Assembly: GCA_013368325.1 (NCBI GenBank)
Contig: JAACJK010000167.1
Coordinates: 248,001-312,000 of the forward strand
Reading direction: 5' to 3'
Length of the DNA: 64,000 nt
DNA from: Ephemerocybe angulata
Taxonomy: Eukaryota > Basidiomycota > Agaricomycetes > Agaricales > Psathyrellaceae
The position numbers and the translations under genes were made by a program. Within the stretch, counting starts at the first letter, position 1. The number at the start of each line of letters is the position of its first letter. A model generated the notes under the pieces. It made no database searches. It was not told the DNA's origin and saw only the letters and a list, made by a program, of their open reading frames with translations. Positions 24,674 through 33,546 of this stretch are shown here, in pieces.

Positions 24674-25230
24674 TTAGACTTTGAGTTTGTTCAGGTCAGC
24701 AATCATCTTCTCAGCTTCCTTTACTGCAGCAGCCGAACTCCCCGCTCCAGGCTTCCCTCCGGATGATGGCTTTTTAGCAGCAGCCGCTCCAGGCTTGCCT
24801 CCGGTCGATGACCTGGGTCTTTGGCCATAGGGCGATGCCCTCGAGTCCCTGCGCGGCTTCGGAGCCTTCCCGATTTGAGGAGGGCCGGGTGGAGTCCCGC
24901 TTCGAGGGGGTGGAGTTTCGCTTCGAGGGGGTGGAGTCCCGTTTCGATGCGTCTCACTAGTGTCGATGAGGGAGTGGTTGGGATCGTACACCTTTATCAT
25001 TGGCGCCTGAGGCTGAACTGGCGGCTGAAATTATGAACCAGGAGTATGAGAAAGGGTTTGAATTTGTAGAATAGGATAGAGGTGCTTACTGAGGGTCCCT
25101 TGCCACGCCGATAGACGAGGCTTCCAACTTTAAAGTCGGAGTTGGGGTGAGATCCAGGTGCAATGGGCAGCGAGGATGCGATGCCGCTCAAAGCAAGCAT
25201 GCAGAAGAAGAAAGAGCGCTTGAACTGCAT
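24674..25230 (-). CDS. Small secreted Pro/Arg/Lys-rich protein, 163 aa
   Basis: Two exons, 25230-25090 and 25024-24674, in phase 0. The N-terminus MQFKRSFFFCMLALSGIASS is a signal peptide with a likely cleavage after LPIA or just before it. Exon 2 is basic and low in complexity: TPPPRS-type repeats (coded by a 21-base tandem repeat at 24887-24949), then PKPRRDSR, then Gly/Lys/Ala-rich sequence. The last ~20 residues could form one helix, ending ADLNKLKV. No cysteine framework and no known domain. It could be a cell-wall-associated or effector-like secreted protein; the sequence does not say which. Confidence 0.65.
24887..24949. repeat. 21-base coding tandem repeat, three units
   Basis: Three head-to-tail units of about GGGTGGAGTCCCGCTTCGAG (plus strand), with a few substitutions. 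They code for three TPPPRS/TPPPRSE units on the minus strand in the secreted protein gene. Confidence 0.85.
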
Positions 25231-26253
25231 TGCTTTTTTGGAAGTGGTATATAGTAGCTTGGGCTGTGTGGCGGGCAGGTCGGGGGTCACGGTGCTCGTC
25301 CAGCGAGAGTGATGTGGGGAGCGAACCAGCGCGTAGCGATTCGCTGTGTCGTTAGATGAAGTGAGAGTACTGGGGGATATCCTCGACGTTCATTCACAAA
25401 ATATCTGACCATTTATATCGTCTCTTTCACGAAATATTTACGAGTCGGAGCGGTCGGCCGTGGCATAAATTGCAAATTGCAGGTGAAACAAAGGTGAAAG
25501 TGTAACAGTGCGCCCCCTGAGGCAGCCGCTAGGTCCCACTGCCCAATGCCGCCCCCACCTCGCTTACAGTGCTCCAAGCATTTAATAACTTATATCGGGG
25601 CTTGAAGCTTGGATGACGGAAGCGGTCCAGCCCTTCGACACACACCTTATGGATAGAACTATATTTATTAGACTCCTACAGATGCATGAATTTTGTAGAC
25701 TATGCGGCCACCACTTGTACTTACTTATGTAGTGCATAGTAGCGGTGCTCATAAGAATCTGATACCTAGAATTTCTCCAGCGCCCATGTGGGTGTAGTCT
25801 CCCGTAGTCAGATTACAAAAATCTGATGTCGATCTTGGCATTCCCTTCAGTCATGTAATGTGGGTGGCTAGTGGACACGCACCGGAATCAGGGTAGTAAA
25901 AGCGCGCCACAAGTGTCGAGGAAAGGTATTGGCTCAGCTCGTGTAAGTTCACGTGGCGGATAGCGAAGCAGTTGAGGCGATACGGCAAGTGAAGGGGACG
26001 CTATCACAAGGCTACACGGAAGCGCTTGACACGGCGGGCGCCTAATTCGATAAAAGCTTGCTTAAAGGCTGAAGCACCCCAATCGCCTGGTGTGGAGTGA
26101 AAGAGAATTGAATTTCTTAGGGTTAAGGCGCTGCAAGATATAAAATGCGTTCGCTCGTCGATTACAGCACTTTCCAACATCAAAAACGAGCCTACAAACA
26201 ACAAGGAGGAAATTCCACGACAGTCCAAGTGTGTGCGTTCCGAGCTAGAGATC
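25231..26253. other. Intergenic, no gene seen
   Basis: 1.0 kb between the promoter side of the secreted protein and the 3' end of L4. AT-richer than its flanks in 25600-25800. No supportable open frame, RNA or repeat. Confidence 0.4.
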
Positions 26254-27965
26254 TCACTCGGGGTTCCAGTAGAGATATAACCCCCTCATGTACTTCTGCA
26301 GGCTGTCCCTCAGCGGTCCACAGACTGCCCTTGCAAGCTTGACCTCGTTCTTAAACCTCTGCAGAAACGGTCAGTCAATTCAAAAGTTAGCAAGTATTTA
26401 GGATGGAAGTGACACACCATGTTCGTGGCAGCTCCCAACCCCCCTTGGATGTGTGCGCGGAACTGAACGGCTTGCGAGCGTACCTAAGGCAGCAGTGAGG
26501 GTCAATTCGAACCCCGTCTATACGACTGTTAGAGAAGGGGAGCTCACGGAAGTCCATACTTCGCCAATCGTTATCATCCGATCAAACATTTGCTGAAGGT
26601 CGGGGTTCCAGCTGGCAAGTTTATCCATAAGGTCAAGGGGTGGAGGTTCATGCAGGGCGAGGAGCCCATCCTGCAGACTCTTAAGCGAACGTTTCATCTC
26701 TACAACGGGGGTTCGTCAGTCTGGAGCCACACAACCCTGGAACTAGTAAGTGACGTGCCGTCGCGTCGCAGCATAAACACAGATACTGGGACAGAACCCA
26801 TGGAGTCCGATGGAGACAGCGCCTAATATGTGTTGGTAAGTCTGATGGGAGTCATTATGCGCAAAGATACTGACCGCTAAGGAGGTGGCAGACACAGACA
26901 AGGCAGCCAGTCCGTCCTTAATCTATGAGCAGGGTCGTTATCATATCAGTGGCTCAGCCCTGTATCACATCTTCGCATAATTGGTGAAAGCCTGACCTTT
27001 TGGTCCAACCTGAATGGTGGCAGGTTAATGTCTGGCGGTACTCAGAGGCGAGAGAAAGGACTTGCTCTTGGATTCCTTTCCCCGTGACCTCAATGCTGGC
27101 TTTGTATCCATTGGCCGCCATACTCGGGTTGATTCCAAGCGTCGCAATCCAATTGCTGAACGTAGTGATGAATGCCGCAATATCACGCTTCAAATTCAAG
27201 AAGGTTTGCGCCATCTCGTCGGAACGATCTGGGTTATCGTCCTGATAATCGCGTTACTTGATACCCATGCCCCATAGTGCGAGGTAAGCGACTCACGAGG
27301 AATTGTGTCAATGCTGCAATCGCGTCGAGACGATCCTGTTCGGTGGCGATATTCTCTACTTTTGCCAGATAAATCGCGTTGAAGCCTGAACGTCACTGCA
27401 TGAGCATAGGCGTCACGAAAGAGAGAGAGACAGTGCACGCGTGTGTGTGCTGTGACTTACGGTAAAGAATGTCGACATTCTTTTCCGCGAGATAGTAGGA
27501 GGTGGCCAACCCCTGACCCCATCGCTTCGAAATATCAAGTTGAGTCAAATATCAGGACATATACAAGGCATCGCTCACCGTTCCAAAGAGCGTCCACTCG
27601 CTTCGATAGCCAAAGTATGGCCAATAGTCGCCTCTGCTGCCAGCCCAGGTGGTGCAGACGTCAGAGTAATACATGTCATTTATCTGATCGAAAACAGTCT
27701 TAACAGTCGTCGCCATCGCTGCAGTTTCGCTGATCTGGCTGTCTGTAGTGTTGCTTGGCTGGGCTTGTGAGGCTGCAAAGAGATTGGTTGTCATGAACAT
27801 GACTGGTACGGGTCCGCTGGTGTCTTTCGCAGCGTCCTCCACGGCCTTCTGCAAGAGGTACTTGAGAGCCGCATCGACGAAGGCGGCCTTCTCGTCCACC
27901 GTGGGTCCGTCGCGAAGAAAGCGCTCGACGGCGAGGTGAGGATCCATGGGAGCTGTGGTTGCCAT
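26254..27965 (-). CDS. Long paralog L4: divergent pore-forming-like family member, 387 aa
   Basis: Ten exons: 27965-27579, 27524-27461, 27385-27297, 27241-27066, 27009-26997, 26922-26875, 26822-26759, 26699-26548, 26483-26418, 26358-26254. Exons 2 to 5 keep the family sizes 64, 89, 176 and 13. L4-L6 form a subgroup whose exon 7 is 64 and exon 8 is 152 bases. The N-terminus (HLAVERFLRDGPT) is shared with L5 and L6, but an extra ~30 residues make it the longest. The hydrophobic part is weaker (SVPVSVFML), so membrane insertion is doubtful here. Two donors must be GC rather than GT (27065-27064 and 26758-26757) if the family exon sizes hold. Start: in-frame ATGs at 28010, 27965 and 27947; the TATA box at 28031-28038 makes the first unlikely. 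Confidence 0.68.
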
Positions 27966-29317
27966 TTGAAAGTCGGGATGAGGTTGAATGTTCGATGGGA
28001 TGAAGCTCATTTTTCGCTGGGGATTTGCGTCTTTTATAAGTAGATGAACTGTGCGACCCCTGTTGATGAGAACGTATGAGTGAATTCACGGCACCGGGCA
28101 AGGTCTTCTCAAAGACGTTAATCCCTGTGGCCCGATGGACGGCCTCGCAATCGACCATTTAGGTTGATGAAAAACTAGAAAGCTGAACCTTTAGTTGTAC
28201 GAATGGATAGAAGCACGTCGCCGACGAACGTGCAACTTGCATATATCTGATCTGCCCGCTGTTAGTATGTGACCTCTGAGTCGATGCGGTGGAGATAGCA
28301 GATGTATTATGGGAGCGTTGCAAAGAAACTGTGACCTCGGACGAACAGCCGGTTCACCCTGATTCTTGCCTGATTCTAGTCGTCAAGCTAGGTATCGAGA
28401 ATTTTTCGTTGGGCTAAGTCCATACCAATTCCTCGTCGAAGTCATCCTAGACCCTGATGGAATTCTGAGGGGGAAGCAGAACTCACAAGCTTGTTCGGGC
28501 TGGTGAGTGAAAGCGGCCACAAAGGTGCATAGTTTGGGGGTTGCAAGCATGGAAACCTTCTGGCTCAATCAACGGACGTATATCACACTGCAAATGATCC
28601 ATGTTATGAGTGCGAGAGTAGCCTACAGCTTACCTATTGTAAGCTTAGGATGGCATATCACCACTACTCTTCCATTCTCGAGCACGATCTTCCTCTTCCC
28701 TAGCTTCTGAATCCTGGTGCTGGGCCATGCCATTTGAAAAGCGCGAAGATCGTCGGCGATACGCAGTCGGCCCCCCATCCCCATCTGTCATCTTGAGGTT
28801 GTCCTGAAGCTAGGGTAGAAAGTACTTCGATTCGATCCAGTGTGTGCATATGTCGTTGAAGGGAGAATTCGAAGCAGGTTCCGGTCGGTGCTCGGACAAG
28901 TCGGGGAATGATGAAATGAAGTTCTCAGGCTGATTCCCCTCATGTACATTGGGCGTTCAATAGAGAGCCCAGCAGATGGTCACCGGACGTCTTTCAGAGG
29001 GCATTTCAGTCGATGGAATCCATGCTGTATGCAGATTAGGATAGCTGGTGCGTCTTGTTACTGTAATACGCAGGCACCATGCTCCTGGAGTGGAGCTGGT
29101 GTCCCAGGGTAAGTTGTAACACGCGAGCGCTTAATCGCATGGAGGGCAAAGCTCGCAGAGGCTGGTCGTGGGGAAAGCGCAAAGCGACATCTAGTATCCA
29201 AGATATGGGTTTTATTCTCACTCTGTTCGATAATACGCTTGAAAACGTTCAATCCAAGTCCCAGCGTTCGATCAACCCCAAGTGCACTTCATTGGAGCCA
29301 GGTGCGAACCAGCTCAT
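27966..29317. other. Intergenic, no gene seen; L4 promoter
   Basis: 1.35 kb. A TATAAAAG-type box on the minus strand at 28031-28038 lies about 70 bases before the L4 ATG. Just upstream, 28055-28064 reads GACCCCTGTT on the plus strand, an element also found upstream of L5, L6 and the exon-1 remnant. The rest shows no supportable gene. Confidence 0.45.
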
Positions 29318-30897
29318 TCATTTCCAGTAAAGATCCAGCCCCTCCATGTACCTGTGCAACCCTTCCTTCATCGGAGCGCAGACCGCCCTCGCGAGCTTGA
29401 CCTCGTTCTTGAACCTCTACGGAAACGGAAACCGTTAGCAGAGGCAGATCGTCCAGGGTCCAGGCTGAAAGCGACACACCATATTCGTGGCAGCGTCCAA
29501 CCCGCCTTCGATGTGCACGCGAAACTGGATGGCTTGGCTGCGTACCTGGCTCCCAGTTAGCTTGGTTTGCAGATACCTGAGCGCGGCGTTGAAACTCACA
29601 GAAGACCACACTTCAGCCATCGTTACCATCCGATCGAACATATCGACGAGGTCAGGTTTCCAGCTGTCGAGTTTGTCCAGGAGCTCGAGGGGCGGGGCTT
29701 GTTGTAATGCGAGAAGGTAGTCTTGCAGAACTTTGAGGGACCTTTTTTTCTCTAGTCGTGTCCCCCACGGCAGTTAAGCGTCTACAAATGAGTCAGTCGA
29801 ATATCAGGTAGCGTACCGTCGCGCTGATTCATCAAGATATAGATGATTATGGAGCCCAAGGAGCCGGATACGTCCAGGATCTGTGCACTGGTTAGCTCGA
29901 AGCCACGGTGGCAGCGAGGTACGTACCGTGAAATAGATCCCAGACATGGACAGGGAGCTCAGCCCAGATTGGATCTAGTAGATAGCTGGCATTATTGCTC
30001 AGTTCTGAGACGATCGTCAAGCGTCAGACCTGTTTGTCCAATCTTCATAATATATGCTAGTTCAGTCGTAGCTGAAAGGGAAGATGAATAGAACCTACTC
30101 TGCGATTTCGTTCGCTAGCGCTGCGATGTTCGCCTGGTATATACTCGCCACCAGGCTAGGAATAAAGCCCATGGCCGTAACCCATGCCCTGAACTCGTCA
30201 ATAAAAGCCGCAATGTCGCGCTTCAGGTCCAGGAAAGTGCGCGACATCTCGTCGGAATGGTCTGGATTGTTATCCTGGAAAAAATCCCGGTTTAATGGCC
30301 ATAATCCCAAGCTCGAGTCGTCAGGCACTCACTAGAAACTGTTGGAGAGCCTTGATAGCATCAAGACGATCCTGCTCGGTCTTGATATTTTCCACCTTTG
30401 CAAGGTAGATAGAGTCAAACTCTGTGTCGTTATGAGCATCTGGGTCGGGCCCTGGGAAGACTGTATGGCTCACGGTCAACAACGGACACGTTCTTTCCAG
30501 CAAGATCGTAGGAAGCCCTCAATCCTTGGTCCCAACGCTGCAATTAAATAGTTTACTATGAGACCATTGGCCCAGAGCCTACGAAAAAAGGACAACCTAC
30601 AGCTCCAAACACTCCCCAGTCGGCTGTGTACTTGAAGAACATGAACAAGTTTGGGTTCGTCGAAGCCCAGATGATGTAAGTGCTCGAGTTGAACTTGGCA
30701 TTTATCGTGTCGAAGACTGCACGAACGGCCGTCACCGCTGAAAGGATATCGCCTAGGCTGTCTGAAGCAGTGCTGGATTCAGATGCCAGCGACTTCTGCG
30801 TGAGCGAAGTGAGAGCAGCGTCGACAAAGGCGGCCTTTTCCTCGTCGGTAGGTCCATCGCGGAGGAAGCGCTCAACAGCGAGGTGGGGGTTCTCCAT
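29318..30897 (-). CDS. Long paralog L5: pore-forming-like family member, 355 aa
   Basis: Ten exons: 30897-30601, 30537-30474, 30421-30333, 30274-30099, 30042-30030, 29974-29927, 29880-29817, 29751-29600, 29545-29480, 29416-29318. All join in frame, so L5 is the intact reference for the L4-L6 subgroup. N-terminus ENPHLAVERFLRDGPT. The coiled-coil exon carries FLDLKRDIAAFI. The hydrophobic stretch includes GSLGSIIIYILMNQ at about residues 236-249. The second long helix includes FDRMVTMAEVWSS. No signal peptide and no clear TATA box upstream. It lies head-to-tail with L4 and the L6 pseudogene, all on the minus strand, consistent with tandem duplication. Function as for L3: possible alpha-helical pore former, by architecture only. 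Confidence 0.75.
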
Positions 30898-31303
30898 TGG
30901 CGGTTGGGGGGCAGGGTTGAGGGCTGCTGATGCGATTCTTTCTAGATTGCCCTCCGTTTTGAAGCTGGAGCTTAGGACCCCTGTTCGTGGATAGGACGCT
31001 CCTGAGCGTTTTGAGGGTTGGTTCTTTTCATAGAATGCACCATATTTTCCATGCCCGGCTCCACCAATACGAACAAGCTCATGGGTTTCATACCAAGCCA
31101 GATTCTAGTTCAAAAATATGTGTCTTGGAGAGATATTGAGCTCGGATTCGAAGGCGTTGGAATCTCTGGAAGGTCCCAGAGATAGAAATATACATCTGCA
31201 GTAGAACACTATTCAAATTCAAAGCAGAGACGATTCAGAGTGACAAGAGAAAGAAGAAGAACACTACGGGGGTAGCCCCAACTTACGAGACCATGCATTC
31301 AAG
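30898..31303. other. Spacer between L5 and the L6 pseudogene
   Basis: 406 bases holding the L5 promoter and the 3' flank of L6. The element GACCCCTGTT is at 30976-30985. The following ~100 bases resemble those upstream of L6 (a CTTTGAGGGY-like block and a stretch about GAGCTTG), showing that the duplicated unit included the promoter. Confidence 0.55.
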
Positions 31304-32888
31304 TCAAGCGCGCATCCTCTGAACCAGGGACTGAAGCAGCGGCATTCCAATAGAGATCCAACCCCTCCATGTACTCGTGTAAACATTCCTTCATCGGAGC
31401 ACAGACCTCCCTCGCAAGCTTGACCTCGTTCTTGAACCGCTAAGAAGATATTTAGTAGCGAACAATTAACGATATGCTCAAGAAAACCCACCATATTGGT
31501 GGCAGCATCCAACCCGCCTTCGATATGACTACGAAACTGGACGGCCTGGCTGCGTACCTAAGGCCACAATCAGTCCAGCACTCTTGTTGGGCCTACGGGA
31601 CGCTGAGAGAGCTCACAGAAGACCACACTTCGGCCATCGTCACCATGCGGTCGAACATCTGGTCAAGGTCGGGTCTCCAGCCCTCGAGTTTGTCCATGAG
31701 CTCGAGGGGGATGCCCTGATTCAATTCAAAGAGAGACCGTTGCGCGCTTTTGAGGGATTGTTTCTTCTCTGGGCCATCGTCAGTTTAGTTTACACCGTGC
31801 AGTGGAATGAACAGTGCACCATCGCGCTGAGCCATCAACGTAGAGATGGCTGGGAGCCCAAGGATTCCGACGGTGATAGTAACTGTGCGCTGGTGAGCTC
31901 GAACTTGATGCTACAATGGAAGCTTGGTAAGATAAGAAACAGACTGTGAAGTAGATTGCGGCCATGGACAAGGATCTCAGCCCGGCTTGAATCTATCGAA
32001 TCGTCACTATAGCTGTGTTCCCGGAGGTTTGCTTAGCGTCTAACCTGTTTGTCCAAGCTGCATGGTACCTATTGGTTCAGTCGTAGCGAAAGGAGGAAAA
32101 TATTGAAGGACACCCACTCTGAAACTTCGTCCGCTGTAATCTTGATGGCTATCTTGGATGCGATTACCGCGATGCTCGATGAGTAACCAAGGCATTCCAC
32201 CCATTTGCTGAATCCTTCCATGAAAGCTGCGATGTCCCGCCTCATGGTCAAGAAGAATCGCGACATCTCGTCGGAGTGGTCCGGGTTATCATCCTTGTCA
32301 ATCCCGATTTTATTTCAATAAACCCAAGCACAAGGGTCAAATAGGGGGACTCACGAGGCACTGTTGTAGAGCTTCGACGGCGTTGAGGCGATCCTGTTCG
32401 GTCTTGATATCCACCACCTTTGCAAGATAGATGGAGTCAAACTCTGCATCGCAATGAGCACATGTGTTGGCCAGGGAGATCGACATGATTTACAGTCAAG
32501 AACGCCTACGTTCTTCTCGGCGAGAGAGTAGGACGTTCTCAATCCTTGGTCCCATCGCTGCAATAACTTGAGACCATTGACACCTGACGAAACAAGACCA
32601 CCCACCGCTCCAAACGCTCCCCATTCGGCCTTGAACTTGAAGTATGTTCGGGCTCAACATAGCCCAGACGACGTAAGTGGCCGAGTTGAACTTGGAATTT
32701 ATCGTGTCGAAGACTGCACGAACGGCCGTCACCGCTGAAAGGACATCACCTAGGCTGCCTGAAGCCGTACTGTTTGCCAGCGACTTTTGCGTGAGCAAGA
32801 CGAGAGCGGTCTCGACAAAGGCGGCCTTCTCCTCGTCGGTGGGTTCATCACAGAGGAAGCGCTCAACGGTGAGGTGGGGGTCCTCCAT
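31304..32888 (-). pseudogene. Long paralog L6, disrupted
   Basis: Recent duplicate of L5, recognisable along its whole length (N-terminus EDPHLTVERFLCDEPT, C-terminal exon with RFKNEVKLAREVCAP). It has two independent breaks. First, near 32640-32650 exon 1 lacks eight bases relative to L5, which shifts the frame; reading on gives a stop in exon 2 after about 115 residues. Second, the join of exon 2 (ends at 32494 with T) to exon 3 (begins AG) would itself create TAG in the family frame, where L5 has CAG. Splice sites look intact, so it may still be transcribed. I regard it as a pseudogene; a truncated N-terminal product cannot be excluded. Confidence 0.8.
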
Positions 32889-33546
32889 GGTTAGTTGGGT
32901 CTTAGCGGGTGATGCAATTCCTGCGAGCGTGAACTCCGTTTTGAGGCTGGAGTTAGGACTCCTGTTCGCGGATCTTCACGGCGCTTTGAGGGCTTTTCTT
33001 TCATAGAAGGCGAGGGCGCCTCTGTTTAAGGAACTGGCTTGGCATGGAACCCATGAGCTTGCCCGGATTGGTAAAAGAATGCAGCCTTGAGCGTGCAACT
33101 TGAGCAGGGGGACTCGGAGAGCAGTATCAACGAACGCGGATTTCTCCTCCGAGTCGTGGGCGGGTCCATCGCGGAGGAAGGGTTCAACAGTGTCGGTGAT
33201 GTGGAATCCTCCCTCATCAGGAGATTAAGACCCCTGTTCGCTCGGAATCTCCAGATTGCTTTGAGGGCTGTTCTTGTCGTATATGGAAGACACCCATGGC
33301 GCGAGGGCCTATAGAGTATGGAAACATGAGCTTGCTCATATCAATGGGGTCCACGAACGTGCAGAAGTTCGGTGTGTCGCAGTATTACACTATGTCGTTG
33401 GGAGAGAGATATTTTCAAGTAGTAGTTATCCCCGGCACTCGTCGAGCATGAACGCGGGATGATGGAGGTTCGAAAAAGACCGAAGAAATTGCAGAATTGA
33501 CGCGCGTGAGTCAAGCGTGAGTCACTTGTTTTCTGCGTGACCTTTT
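32889..33546. other. Spacer with a remnant of the L-family tandem array
   Basis: 658 bases upstream of the L6 pseudogene and of the threonyl-tRNA synthetase. It contains the L6 promoter (GACTCCTGTT at 32957-32966), an exon-1 remnant (separate entry) and the remnant's own promoter copy (GACCCCTGTT at 33229-33238). Confidence 0.55.
33080..33220 (-). pseudogene. Remnant of an L-family first exon
   Basis: Minus-strand sequence matching the start of exon 1 of L5 and L6, including the region coding for the DGPT-DEEKAAF-like segment and the 'TCCATCGCGGAGGAAG' block on the plus strand. The frame is broken and no later exons follow. The upstream element GACCCCTGTT is preserved at 33229-33238. It marks the end of the tandem array. 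Confidence 0.65.

Noticed and set aside
31304..32888. L6 as an intact gene with an extra intron hiding the frameshift
   Set aside because: No donor/acceptor pair near 32640 restores the frame, and the exon 2/3 join independently gives a stop.
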